A stretch of DNA of 64,000 nt from Saccharina japonica (GCA_008828725.1 MEHQ01002326.1:48739-112738); one strand, 5' to 3'. Positions 35,804 through 50,800 are shown, numbered from the stretch's first letter. Notes: generated by a model from the sequence alone, not told the origin. A program made the numbers and translations.

Positions 35804-38800
35804 TTAGCACAATGGAAGTCGGCCCGACTGTGACGTGAAGCAAGAGGTCTCGATATCATCGGTGAGGCCGGTGGCTGCCTCCCCTATGTTATTCACAACG
35901 TGCGTCTCCGTAGACCGCAGGAACCTGATAACACACAAAAAAGGACGGTTTTCATAAGCGGGAACGGCGTTTTGGGGTGGGCGAGGGGGGAGTGTCAGCC
36001 GATAGCGGTAGGGATAAAAACGGGCAACACTGGCAGGAAGAGACTCTTTTTGTCTTTTTGTTTGTCCTTCGGGACCTACCCACGCACACAGCAGCACCCT
36101 ACCTGACACCGGTACACAATGGGGCACACAACAACTTCTCGCAAATGCACACAACGTAAAACAGCCGAAAACCCTGACCTGGCACAAAACAATGCGAGCG
36201 CTCGGTGACATGTATGCTTGTACAGGTTGTTGATTGCTTGCGCTAAAAAGCATTTTTGGTCTGCCACTCACACAAAGTAGCCGCCTTCTCCGTTGAAGGT
36301 GTTGGAAGACAACTCTGTTCCGTCCGCGTCCTCGATGTCGACGACGGAGTTCGTTTCGTAGTTGACCACGTTGTTGCTGTGAGCGAGAGGGGAACAAGCA
36401 AAAAAAAAAGGCAAGAACAAGACAATAAACAAATAAATAAACAATAAGTAACAAAAAACAGAAGGAAAAAAAAAAGAATACTAATTAATATATAGGGACG
36501 TTCTTGCTGTGAGCGAGGGGAAAACAAAAAGGCAACATGACAAATAAATAACTATTAATACTGTAAATACACAGTCTACCAGTCCACACATAAAAACAAC
36601 AAATACAAAAAAATTACAAAAAACTAGGAAAAAAAACTACTTGGAAGTCGTTTTGATAAAAAACGACAAAAAAAAAATCAAAAAAACTTCGGGAGGCATC
36701 TTTTTGATACATCATATCTACGAATAGCGAGGAGATAGAAAAAAATCAAAACAAAACAACAAGAAATATATGCCCCTTTCTCCTGCCATCTCCAAAGCAT
36801 CACACTCAGCTAGCAAAGATGAGTTTCGACGACATATATCCTCGATCTCACAGCTGTTATTGTTTGTTTTTTTTCAATGTATCAAAACACCGGCGCACCT
36901 GAAAACGTTGTTGACGTTGATGCCCGTAAAGGGGTCCACCTCCGGCACCTCCTCGGCCGCGCCGAAGTACACGTAGATGTCGCTGTATCTGTTGTCCGTC
37001 AGCGTGTTCCCGTCAAACTGCTCCGTTTCCAGACCAAACCAATCAAAACAGGAGGAGCCGTCGGGGCGTGGGGGCGGCGGCGGCGGGCGGGGGGGGGGGG
37101 GTACTCATTATCGATGCATGTCGTAGTGTATAAATGACCATCCTTATCCATCATATCTTAGTCGTGGTATGATTGACCATAGGCGTGGGAGGGGGGGGGG
37201 GTGGCGACAATCAATCAGAAAGCGGAAACATAAAACAGACAAAGCAGACAAAACAGACATGCACAGAAGAAGCGCATGCACTTGATAACTTATATAGTGG
37301 AGCAGATGAAATAGGTGTCTTCGGTCTTCTTTCCCACTCTCCAGACACCAATGATTTGGTTTTACGTACACCCTGGTACTTACTACATACAGTGCTGTAT
37401 ACGAATATGTACGTACATATGCAAAAACCCTTTTACGATAAAAACCGCAAACATGAAGAAAAAAGAAATCGAAATCGAAACGCACCACGTTGTCAGTGGA
37501 ACCCAGGATGACGCGGAAACCCCAGCGGTTGGTGTCGAAGGTGTTGCCGGTAACGCTGCAGCGGGAGGTCTCGACGATAGACAAGCCGGCGTCGAAGTTG
37601 CCAGAGCACTCGTTACCTGCTCTCCATCAAACACGGGGGTGGGAAGTGGGAGGGGGTGTGGGGCGTTGTATGGGTGGGTGGCGGGGGGGGGGGGGGGTCA
37701 TGTCATGCATGGCCGAAGTCGTATGAGGGGGGGGGGTACTCATGTCGTGCCCGGCCGTAGTGGTACGACCATTGACCACGCATCCCATCGAGACGGCGCG
37801 TATGGGCGGGGGGGGGGGGGGGTCATGTCATGCATGGCCGAAGTCGTATGAGGGGGGGGGGTACTCATGTCGTGCCCGGCCGTAGTGGTACGACCATTGA
37901 CCACGCATCCCATCGAGACGGCGCGTATGGGCGGGGGGGGGGGGGGGTCATGTCATGCATGGCCGAAGTCGTATGAGGGGGGGGTGTACTCATGTCGTGC
38001 ACGGCCGTAGTCGTACGACCATTGACCACGCATCCCATCGAGACGGAGCGTATGGGCGGGGGGGGGGAGGAGCCGATGGCAGCAGGGAGATAATTAAAAA
38101 AATCAGTGAAATAAGAGCGAGTGGGCTCGTACGTACGTGATACCTGGTAAAAAACAACAACGACAAAATCGAGAGAAAAAAGGAAAAAAAAATAGTGGAA
38201 TCGAGAAAAATGAGAAAAAGCGAGAGACACGAGTGCTCATCATACACCTGATGATGTAATACGAGCACGAAATATAAAACGTTAAAAATCGAAAGAAACA
38301 GAGGGCTCCATCTAAAGTTAACCAGCGGCATCCCTACCTTCTCGCAGTACTTGCTGTCTACTCAAGATACAGTAACAGCCTCAGGGACAATTAGCAACTC
38401 GACGCAGAAGGCGCCAAAAATAGGCAAGGTCCCAATACCAGGGCTGTGAGTTACGGCAAGCCTTGCCTAGGCTAGTTGCTGCTTGACAGGATAATAAGCA
38501 AAGCTAAATAACCGACTTGAGCCTTGTACCACGGCTCTGAGCTCAACAACATCCACAACAACATCCAGCACACCCAGCCTTATACGTAGTGTGTATTAAT
38601 GTGTTGCATATCGGGAATATAGTAGATCCCGATGCGATAGTGACATAAAAACCCGATGATATATATGATAAACAATCTGATATTTATCGGATCGGATCGA
38701 TAAAAACTCCGATTTCGACACGATAAGCGATAAGCGAAGCGGCATGTATATACCTGACTAAGGCAAGCAACAAACGAGGACCCCTCAAAAAACGGGGCCC

Positions 38801-41800
38801 CCCCCCCCCCCCCCCGGCCCCGGGAACGCCTGCCTACCTGACACGATGCTGTCGTCGCAGCTCTTGTGGAGCATGATCCCGCTTCCATCGTTGTCGTAGG
38901 ACAAGTTGTCCTTCACGAGCAAATGGTCGCACCGCTTCGAGGCGATGATGCCGTGGTTGCCTGATATGTGTAAGACAAGCAAAAAGGACACACAACACAT
39001 CGGGGGAAAATGGAGTTGTAAAAAAAGAGAACGATACAACTATGAATGTCAATCAATATTCTTACCTGTTTCACTGTCTTTGACAACATAATTTGGCTCT
39101 CTTAGGATACATAATCAGGACCGAGGCTACTAATAAGGTGTACTGATGTACCAGGGTATATAGTTGGATAGTTGGGTATATAGAAATGACGGTTCCATGT
39201 GAAGACAACGACACTCGTATATAAAGGACGAGGATATGAACAGCAGTGGTTGCACAAGACAGCAAAACGACACAGGAGCAAATAAACGAGAAAAAACAAC
39301 ACCTTCTACAGCCAGCAGTACCTCTCCCTCTCATTCTCCTCTCCTGGCACGTCAGTCATACATCAGCCGGCCGCGCATCTATCCACCTAAAACAGCAAAT
39401 ACGGTATACCGTTTTCTGGCTAACAACCGTCGGAGCATCTCACCGTTGTTGTAGACAACGTTGTTCGCGATGGTGAGGTAGTCGCTGTCGTCATGGGGGT
39501 CGAACCCGTACACGTGGTTGTCTGAGGAGGGGAAGGGGGAGCGGGAGCGGGGGCAGGGTGAGGGTGGAACCGAAGGAATAGCGGGGACGGGCACATATGC
39601 AAACCCCGAAAAGCGGGAGAGGGGGGGAGGGTCGGGGGGAGGTCAAGACCCCTTTGGGCCTCAACATACCTGGTATATACTACTGTAGTTTTGGTATAGG
39701 GAGCCAGTCAGTCAAGGGGTCTCATGGCCTCGGGGTCGGAAAAAAAAGCGGAGAGGTATACGTACATGATATTATTTGGAAGATTTTTAGCGTTGTCTTG
39801 TGTATCCGTTTGATGGGTGTTCATCTATTTCGACATAGTACTACCAGTAGTCTTTCGTACATACGAACCTGTTCATTTTTTCGTCTGTTTGTCCGCTTGA
39901 TGGCTCTTCATCTACCTGTCTACGATGCCTCGTGTGCCGCATGCGTTTGACGGCTGTCCATCTACCTGTCTAACTCATTCACGTCTGTTTATCCGTTTGA
40001 CTATTGCTGTTGTCCATCTGCCTAATCCGTAATCTGTTCATCCCTTAATCTATACGTAGACGGTTCGTTGTTCATGTTTCTGTCTTGTCTGTAACTTTCA
40101 GCCTGTCGGTCGATCTTGACCGTCCGTTTGTCCGTGTGACTGCTATAGCCCATATGCACTATTAATAAGGGAAAACAAGAAATACAAGGGAGTCGTCATA
40201 TCGAAGTTGAGCGTACAACGTACCCATCTTCACACAAGAAATCCAGCCTCGACCAATTTTTCTGTTTCTTATCAGGTGCTCAAATAAGGAAAATCAACCT
40301 TGGACCAAATTTTCTGTTTCTTATCAGGTGCTCAAATAAGGAAAATCAACCTTGGACCAGCTTTCCTGTTTCTTATCAGGTGCTCAAATAAGAGAAAAAA
40401 ATAACCCTGGACCAGCCTTCCTGTTCCTTATATCAGGTGTTCTGTACTGCCGCGGTATGCACCTCTCTTAACCCCTTTTAACTCCTCAAGAACTGGTCCC
40501 ACAAATTAGGGGACAAACTACTTGGAATTAGTGTTGGACATTTTTTTCAGTTTTGAATGGGTTAAGAACCGGTGCCACGTTTTTGGGGACAAACTACTTG
40601 GAACTAGTGGGGGACAAGTTTTGCAGTTCTGAACAGGTTATAAACCTTTCCGTTTGGTCGGTTCGTGTATTCCGTCCTCGGCGAACAAAAAAAAAGCCTG
40701 CCTGGGTTTCCGTTATCTCACCGTGCATCTCGTTGTCCGTCCAGACACCTCCAAGGTGGCCGTAGCTGTACATGCCGTACCACATGTGGTGGATGTCAGA
40801 GCCCGTCATGTCGCCGTAAACGCGGACGGTGTCGAAGAGGTCCAGGTTGCTGAGGTCGGAGCAAAGCCCTCGCACCTGCACCAGCAGCAACAGCAACACC
40901 CAAGGCGCGCGGGGGACCGAAAAAAAACAAACAAATGAATGAAAATACCCCAAGATTGGCACAACGCCCGTAATATATATATAATTTACATGTATGCGAG
41001 ATGTATAGTTGTGTTTTGTGCTTTTTTTCGTCGTTTTTCGAACGTATCTCTTCGTTCAAGCACTCTCCGATACCAATACAGAGTATATAATACTGCACTG
41101 GCTCTATAGAAACCCAGAAGCTGGCTCTAATTTTCCAATTATTTTGTCGCCATAATGAGAGCGCAGTCCTGAAACCCCCTTCATGCCACGTACTGCACTA
41201 CTGCTGTGCGCCACGAGACACGAGAGGGGTTGTAGCATTAGCCAAAATAAATTATGACTTGACGACTGCTCTCCTTAACCAAAACATAGTGTGGATGGGG
41301 GTAGATGAAATTAAATAATCAACTACTTGAGCTAGTGGGGATTAATCAATTTAGCGAAACAGGGAGAAGAATATCGTTCGAATACCAATCCGTGTCTGTT
41401 TTTTTTTTTTTTTTTTTTTTTTTTTTGTATAACATCCTACCTACACGCCCAAAATTAGTTGAATCGGATCGCACTCTCAAATTTTGGGGGGGGGGGGGGT
41501 ATATAGAGCTCCTCTATTCGACCACTCTTAAAAAATGTTAGGTGCACCTCCATCGTACCGTATATAACAGAAACCGAAAGCTTACTCTACATAAATTCCA
41601 AGTACTTTTGTCCACAAAAACGCGGGACCGGTTCTTGAAGCGTTAAGACCAACAACACACGGAAAAAAACAGGTTATTTCCTCCCCTTCGTGGAATGCCC
41701 ATGCATGCATGCTGCGTGCCCCCGAACTGAACACACCAAAAACACGCCTCTTGATCACCTTCCATGTAACACCGTAGGACTCCGTGGAGTCGTACCCCAG

Positions 41801-44800
41801 GTAGCCCAGCTCGCTGTCGACGATGTCCATGCGGCAAATGCCCATGTCGTTCTGCGCCACTCCATCGCAGGTCTCATCCGGGTTCGCCACCTTTTGTCGG
41901 AAAAAAAAAAACCGGGAAAAAAAAACGTTTTTTTTTTTCCCCGATTCGGACAGGGGCAAGAAAAGGAACACCGCCCATTAAAAAAAAGCTTATGTATGTA
42001 AAATATAAAAGCATCCAAGGATCGATCACACCAAGTTCAATGCTTGCAAAAAATATGCCAGGTATATATTCCATCGTATATATTGAGTTTCGGGGATTTT
42101 TATGTAATTTTTCGATCTCGCAGCTGAGGTGTTGAAACAAAACAAAAACAAAAACACTTCACTTAACAAGACCAGGCGTTTTTTCTACATACTGAGGTAT
42201 ATACGGAACCTCCTCGAAGAGGCGTTTTTTCTAGATAAAATACTGCGTATATATGATACACACAAAACGCATAAATGATCATACTTCGAAGTATCAGGCT
42301 TACACTCGCAACTCGAGCCCGAGACGTTGTTCCTACACCCCTCTTCCCCAGAGAAGAAAAACAGGGGGGGGGGGGGGATTCGCGCTGCTTGCTCACCTCT
42401 GAGACGCAGGAGATGAAGGACCGCGCAGCCTTGCCGTCTGTGCTGGCCTTGAAAATGTGCTCCAACGATTTCGTCACATCCCAGCTCCTGATCTGCAACA
42501 GGGGGAAACAAAAAGAAAAGAAGAAAAAAAAACTTTGATCTAGGCAATTAATTCTCCTGCACCAATTCCAAACAGGCAAGTCAAGTCATAAGTATGAACA
42601 TGAGTGCACTTCACCATAGTGTCTCTTGACTCACGTAAGTGGAGTCGATGTCGATGCTGTCGCCGTGTCCCATGAAATGTCTTTTAAGTACAATAGATGT
42701 GTTTAAGTACAGTGCAGTACTATTACTAAAAGGGTTAATTCAGCTCGCTTTATATACGTATTTTCTCTTTTCTCTGCCCTCATATTAATAGCTCTTGACT
42801 CACGTAAGTGGTGTCGATGTCGATGTTGCCGCCGTGTCCCATGATCCTGTTCCACTTCTTCACCGTGCTGCTCAGCTTCAGCTGCGAGGGGGGTAAGCAG
42901 TGTAAGCGGTGAAAAAAGCATCGACACGAACGAACGAACGAAACACACGAGAGTTAACGGGAGTACTCGTAGTAGTAGTCAACAGCGCATCAAGCCAGCC
43001 TACAGCAGTACACTATTAATAGTAAGGTTTAACACGTCGGACAGATGGTCTACAGATATATGATCTACAGATTATTTACAGTTAGATCATCTACAGATAG
43101 ATCTACATATCACCCACAGATAGATCATCTACAGATCATCTACAGATAGATCATGATCTAGATCATCTAGACCCTAACCTGCCGCTTTGAGACGTTGTGC
43201 AGGATCCGTACGAGTAAAGCAGTACACATCCAACCCAGCAGGAAACAAGTCCCTACATCATGCAGATGATACGTCCCCCACCAGGCAGCATGAGCTACAA
43301 CAGCAGTACATCATGCAGATCAGGAATGACTGATGCATTCATTCGCCCTGCTGTGCAGCGCAAAAAGTGTCCCCCATGCCTCTCAACTCACCTCGTCGCA
43401 GTCTCCTCCTCTGATGGAGGTGCCCTTGATGGCGAAGGTCACCCCGTTGGTGATCTCGACGGAGGTGCTGAGCAGCCAGGTCCCGGTGGGCGTTGCCGAC
43501 ATGCTCGTGTCCGCCACTCCAGTCGAGGGGGTGACAGTGTACAACAAACCCTACATGATACAAAGGAGGTCAAGGGGGGGGGGGGGGGGGGGGGGGGCGG
43601 GGGGGGGGGGGGGGGCGGGGGGGGGGGGGGGGGCGGGGGGGGGGGGGGGGGCGGGGGGGGGGGGGGGGGCGGGGGGGGGGGGGGGGGCGGGGGGGGGGGG
43701 GGGGGCGGGGGGGGGGGGGGGGGCGGGGGGGGGGGGGGGGGCGGGGGGGGGGGGGGGGGCGGGGGGGGGGGGGGGGGCGGGGGGGGGGGGGGGGGCGGGG
43801 GGGGGGGGGGGGGCGGGGGGGGGGGGGGGGGCGGGGGGGGGGGGGGGGGCGGGGGGGGGGGGGGGGGCGGGGGGGGGGGGGGGCCGTGCACGTGCACCGA
43901 AAAAAAATCAAAAAGAAGAGGAAGAGCAACATTAAGAAGAAGATAGATCGAAATTAGATTAGAGGGGGGGGTGAGTGTGTACGCAGTGTAATAGTGTATG
44001 CAGGTGCGTGCGTATTAACAATTAAAAACAAAACGTCTACCGTAACCGTGTGGTTTTCCTAAAATTTAGCATGTTTTACGTGCGCGCTTCTGCGCAACTA
44101 TAGCGCTCGTGGTGGCGGCGTTGCTGAGGGCACCTCAAGGGGGAAAAAACGCGAAAATCTTTGAAGCTACAGCCACCCGCGTCAAAAACGCCGGGAAAAT
44201 AAATCGAGTTTTTTTCCTTTTTTTTAATTTTTTTTACGAAAGGCGCCGCTATTAAAAAATTGCCCTCCACTCTACGAAATGAACAAGAGGCAAAGCAAAG
44301 CAGAGCAGGCAGAGCAAGCGAAGATACATGGACGGGCGACCTAGTAAGACACAATTGAGGCTCCGGCCCTCAGGTGTTGCTTAAGTCCAGGTGGCAATTC
44401 TTATACTACAACAGAACAACGCAGGGTTGCTACGCGTAGTTGCTGTGCTACTGTACGCAGGGCGGGCGGGGCGTCAACCCCCCCCATGCTCCACAGAAAA
44501 AAAAGAAAAAAAATGAGAGGGCCTGTAAAGAGCCTTGAGCGCTGGCGGGCAAACATTGAATATCGTCCGCGTACTTGGCGCGACGTATGTAGCCCCCCAA
44601 GACTCTTAGGAAACATCAATCAAAGAGAAAACTATTAATATGTGTACTTGTACAAGACAGTAGTATTGGCGTGTATAGACGTATTGTAGTATTAATATGA
44701 ATAGTAATTTACGAAACTTACTGTTAATAACCGTCGTAATATACCAGTACGACACAAGTGTAACTGACTGCCATAAAGGACTAGACCGGTAAGGAACAAC

Positions 44801-47800
44801 AAATAATCGGCGGAACACCAAAACGCAAGAAAATAATAAAAAATGACTGTTAATAGTGCGTAGACACGTTTTTTTTTCTCTCTCCTTCCCTTCATCAAAA
44901 AGAAACGCTGCCACTGCCACTGCTGCTGCCGTTGCCACCGCAGCCGCTGCACAAATAATATAATATTCACAGCTGACGTGTGTCTTAGTTTATTATTAAT
45001 ATAATACAGTAAGCGTTCGGTCCTCATACTCGTATATATGTATGATACCAGCTATATACTTGTACGTGGACAACAGGCAAGAACGAAGAACATACAGAAC
45101 TATTTACTCGTAAAAAAAATAAATACTGAAAGCTAAAGAAAAAAGAAGTACGTAACCACCGAGCGAGTAACCCGGCAAGCAAGTAACACCGACCAGCTCA
45201 AACGAGTTTGTACAGCAGCAGTACTCTACCGTAGTTACAGTTTTTAATAGGAGTTCTACAATATTATGTAGGCAAATTTGAATGCCAACCACTCAATGGG
45301 TCACACTCGCAGCTGACCAAATGCATACCGGTACCAGGTGTATAACATTTGTAGTGATAATTGTACACCACTACTATTAATAGTAGTCCCGTCAATGTAT
45401 TATTTACTACTCATTAATAGTTCATCTAAAGGGTCCTACGTAAGAAATCGGGACGGAGTGGCATTGGGTATGTATATAATATATACCCGTGGTATGTATC
45501 ACATGTACATATATACCGGTATAAAATACCGCAAACAACGAACTACTGTAGTAAAAAAAAACTCCCACCAAAAAAATAAAAAAACACACGCGACGAACAA
45601 GTCGTCCAGCAGTATGTATAATACGATATGAATAATGCCAATTTACCTCCGGAACTCCCTCCGGCGCGGTCGCCAGCCAATCGTACAGCTTCGTCAGCGT
45701 CAGGCACCCGACCTCCTCCCTGTCCCCGCTCGCGTGGGACACGGTAATCAGGGGCAGCTTCGTGTTCTCCTGCATGTACACGAACTCGAGCTCGGCAGTC
45801 GCATCGCACTCCACCTTCGCGGGCACCGGGGTGGGGGGGGTCCCGGGGCTCCCGGGTTCTCCCAGAGAGGGGTCATCAGGAGGCGTCGGCGCAACGGCGG
45901 GCGAGGTGGGGGTCCCCGTCGGGGCGCTGGGGCCCCCCGCCGTCGGCGCCGTGGGACCCCCCGTGGGCACATTGGGCGACCCGGTGGGAGCATTGGGGGA
46001 GGTGGTGGGGGCGTTGGGGGAGCCAGTCGGTGCGTTGGGAGCCGTGGTAGGCGCGTTCGGAGAAGCCGTGGGGGCGACGGGTGCGTCCGTGGGGGTGTTC
46101 GGGGAAGCCGTGCGCGGTACCACCGGAGAAGGCGTTTCCAGAGGCGTCAAAGAAGGGGACAGGGTCGGCTTGTCCCCGCCCTCTTCGATCACGTAGAAGG
46201 TGAGGTAGGAGCAGTGGCTCGTCTCGTCGTCGGTGCAGTTGACCTGGAGCTTGTACTCTCCCAGGGGCTGGTCCGCGGGCACCACCACGTCGTAGTCGCC
46301 CGTTCCCGGGTCGTAGCAGCCGGGGTCTTCGCACAAGGTCACGGAGTACTCTCCGCACCTAGCAGGAGAGATATAAAACAGTAGCCATGTGGTACGTGGG
46401 ACGTGGGACGGGGGGGGGTAAGGAGGGAGCGGGAGAGAAGTGAGAGTGTGAGACAATCAAATATTCGATCGTGACACGATAAACGCAAGAAACCATACTT
46501 AGCACCAGGACGATACCAGGGACTCGCCACAAGGCCAGGCGCGTTGCTCCGTACCACAGGTAGTGACTACCAGGTGTCTCTAAGGAACTGGCCAAAAAGG
46601 ACTACGTATATACAAGGCCCAAAGGGGTTTGCTATGAAACTCCGTCTTCGTTGTCTTTTTCAGCTCAAAGGGGGGGGGGGGGATTGGGAAAATGACACGC
46701 TGGCAAGACGCACACGCTGGCAAGACGCACACGGCCCATGCAGAGCACGTGTATTTTACATCCTTTTCTTTCGTGTCCAGACACGTAGTAATTGGGGCTG
46801 ACAGCACCGTGCCTGACGCAGGAGGAAGGGAAAGGATCCCCCCTCTCGACCACAAATTGGGAGGGCATGCCTCCTCACTTCTGCTACCAGGTATACCGCT
46901 GTAACAGGTGTGAATGTCATCCCTTTTTGACTAGGCATTTCCCGTCCATGTGACGGGAAAACATAGATTTTCACCACCAATCGCCCATAAAGAGTGATGG
47001 TGGTTCCGGTATGAGGCTGACTACAGGTACGTAGTGACAAGCAGCTGCAAGTCGCCTTATAGTCGTACTCGCCTATTAATAATAGCGCTAATATACCAGG
47101 GGGGGGGGGGAAACGAAGGGGCGGTTCGCCCTATAAAAACTGTTACAAACAGTGTATGCATGTATAGACAAAAAAAAATGCCAAGCCATTTTGTAGGTCG
47201 CCTGAAAGCCGTACGCATGATAGTCGCCTGATATACGCAGCAGTGTCGCACCACTGACTGCGGTGTACCTGGTACTCAATTCCCAGCCCTACCCTCGGGA
47301 CGAAGACGCACTGGGCACTGGACTCCTCCACCAACCTACCCTGTCCCGGCATGGGTTCCCCCCCCCAAAAAAACTCCTCATCTCGGCTTACAATAGAAGA
47401 GTTTGTTTAGAGTGTGAACAGAACGCTTGGAAAGTCTCCGCGAAAAATGGGGGAAAATAAAAAGCTTGAATCGCTGTTCGTTGTTTAGTCTCCCTCTGTT
47501 GTTTGTTGGTTTTTCCAGTTATCGCATACATTTCTCCGATAGATTCCTGCAGCGCCTGCGAGCGGGTGCGTCGGAAGTTGTGTACTTCGTATATAATACG
47601 TGCAGAGTAGTATCGTGTAAAGTAATAAACCAGGCACCTGGTAGTCTTCGTGTAAACGTACGAGGGACTCTTACACTGCTGCTTCAAAGACTTCCGTGCT
47701 CTGTAATAATAGAAATGGTGAGTCGTCGGGATATTTGAGTGATCTTACCTACTATAAGTCCTCCATATTTCATGTATAGACGTACATACTCGTAGCTCAA

Positions 47801-50800
47801 CCGCTCGTACCTGGTACAGGCAGTATATACCAGGTACCAGGCAAGATACATGATGCCGGTATATGCATGGTGGTTATCATGCTATCTCAAATGTTTATCT
47901 TAAATATCGATCTTAAATATCGATCTCAAAATCTTAAACCATATTGTTAGTACACACCACACGCACGGAAGCCCCTCTCCGTTTTCTCTTGGTGATCTAT
48001 GCACGAGTATGGTTGCCTTGCTGCGTCTTTTGTCCGCCCGGCGGAAGGATTGACAAATGGCCGTGGGGACCTCTCGGCCATCCCTCATCACCATCACCAA
48101 CGAGCAAAGCATAACACACATCGTTAAACCACGTACCAAAAGCTGCCGTGGGCACGTTGAAAAGAAAGATCCACCTCGATTCTACTCCCGGTCGGATACT
48201 TTTGCATCGAGCTCTCAAGCCCTTTCATCTTGGAGATGGCGGTACTCTTTTTTAACTTTTGGCGGCTTCCACCAGCCGCCTGCTGCACGCGAGACTTGCA
48301 CCAACGGAGAAAAAAAAATACACAACAACTAGAGTGTTTCATTTTCGGTTGACCCTTTGGCTCGGTACTCGGGAGTATTCAGTCATTTCAGCTCCTGGTG
48401 CCCTTGGAACTCGCGAGTATTCAGTCCTTTTAGCTCCTGGTACCTTTGGGACTCGCGAGTACTCAGTCATTTCAGCTCCTGGTACCCTAGGTACTCGCGA
48501 GTACTCAGTCATTTCAGCTCCGAGTACCCTTGACTCGCGAGTACTCCGTCATTTCAGCTCTTGATACCCTCGGGACTCGCGAGTACTCAGTCATTTCAGC
48601 TCCTGGTGCCCTTGGGACTCGCCAGTACTCAAGTAACTTCAGCTGTTCGTAAGTTGGGACTCAGTTATTAAAAAAGACTGGTAGTCGCGAGTCGATGACT
48701 GAGGCCCGATGACTGATACTGGTGTGTATTCTGACGAGCTTTGTACTGCTGCTCCTGTTTACCAAACTCAACAGGCAGCCCAGTCGGCAACACCAAGTCA
48801 GCAGGAGAGCGACGAACGGGACATCTGATACCGGATCATCCCTTGAACACTCACAAGCAAGCTTCGTATAGGTATATACCAGGTAGTAAATACCGGTATA
48901 CCACTGTACCAAAATATAAGCACCGTTTTGATTGAATATTAATGTACACGAGGTGTTGATATTTCGGGACAGAGTGGTATCTGGTGTGTGTGTTTTCACA
49001 TTAAACCGTCCTTTTCTACCCGTCGACATCCAGCACACCCAATGTCTGTACCATGCTTTTAACCTGGTACAGATCTACAGATACTACTGCTGTACTTGCG
49101 CAGTAAGTACGTAGGGACTACCCGTAGCAGTACCAGGCACCGGGTATTGATCAGGCACGACAGGGTTTCCATGTATGACCTCATAAATTGATGCTTGATG
49201 CTGTTCCACAGTCAGTGTTTCAGTGATGTGTGAGGTACGTAAGGTTTTGTCATGATATTGTGGGATTATTTTTTCCAGCCGGTGGGGGTGTGGGGGATAC
49301 GTTTCGGCTTCGATCTAATGGCGGCTATCACCCATCACCCCGCAGCCGACCCGGAAACCAGTATAATGACCGTAACCAGAGGCCTGGAGACTCGTAGGTC
49401 GTATCAGTAGGTGACCGTGCTTGGAACAACTCAGTTACAAGGTCGCTGTGCGGGTACAATACGCGGGCTGAGCTGGCCATGTCGAGACTCGGGATCCCTT
49501 GCCACTCCCACCCACTCCCCAAGCCTCACGATTTTTATTTAGTGTACATATTATTAACGAAAACGCATTTCGAAATCCCCTCTTAAGGGCAACCACCTAA
49601 ACTAAACGTTCTTGCCTTCCTTCTCCATTTTACGCGCACATATCATATACCAGCAGGGTATACGAATATATTCGTGTATATGCATCATATATATCATATA
49701 CCTGGTATATGTTAGTATGTAAACTCGGCACTCTTCTCCCGGCTCAGGGGTACTCGACCCAAGCCGATTTTTTTTTTAACCGTTTCCGTTTATGGTTCCG
49801 TTCAAGGGGTAATACATAAACGCCACAAATGCAGCCTTGACAGCAGGGCTGGCTACTGGTTGGCGCAAACAGTACAATATATACTGAACCAATCAGCAGC
49901 CAGTGTACTGAATTCCTAGTCGGAAGGGTTTTACGCAAGTCATTTTCGTTTAACTTTTCGTCACAATCCGGGGCAAACATATATACCAAAAACTCGTCCA
50001 ATATTAATATTTTCGAAGTCTCCGTCTCCTTTCTTCTTTCTCCCGCGGTTTTTTCTGTAGATAGCGATAGCGCATTCTATAAAGTGCAAAATACTGCTGT
50101 TCCAACTATACTCGTGCTCTCAGCCAGTATAAATAAACTGCCAGTATGCATGTACTGGCAGTATACTGCGCCAGAACCCAGTCCTACTCGACAGCCTCAC
50201 CAAGACTTGCACTTGCTGCAGAATGTTCTGCTGCTGCTCATATACTTTTACCCGCGGTATGATACGTGATACGTACTCCCCGAGAACAGGAGTATACGAT
50301 AGAGCATCACACGGGTATACGAGTACGGAATGCCATACGGGAATTCAGGGGTAATACAAGCGGGCCAAAACCGATTGGTCGCTTTTACCGCTGCTGCTTT
50401 AACCAGCACAGGCGGTATATACCCAGATAGATACCCAGTAACCGAGACTCAAAGGACTTCGAACAACTGACACGGCACACGCACTGCATCTGTACGCCCA
50501 ACAAGTGCTCTGCAGCTGCATTTAGCATAACTCAAGCGCAACGGTACTCTGGTAGCAGAACAGAGTACACGTTGGAAGTTATGATAGTTTTGTACTGATT
50601 CCCTATTCCCTGGGACCCTATGTATGTCGACCAGTTTGGAGTTTCGACTCGACTGGTGACGAAGGGCAGGGCCCAGGCAATAATGGCTGACGCGAAGACG
50701 TGGCGTATCGATAGTCGCGATGGAACTTCGAATTTGTTCGAAACATTCAATTGTTCAAAAAAACGCAAAACACCCAAAGCGATTCGAAGAGGCTCAGGCT

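Noticed and set aside
43260..43946. Poly-Gly and poly-Pro frames
   Set aside because: Produced by the G17C array inside an epimerase intron.
45635..46384. 249-codon plus-strand frame
   Set aside because: Antisense shadow of epimerase exon 2, rich in Arg/Gly from the GC-rich Pro/Thr linker.
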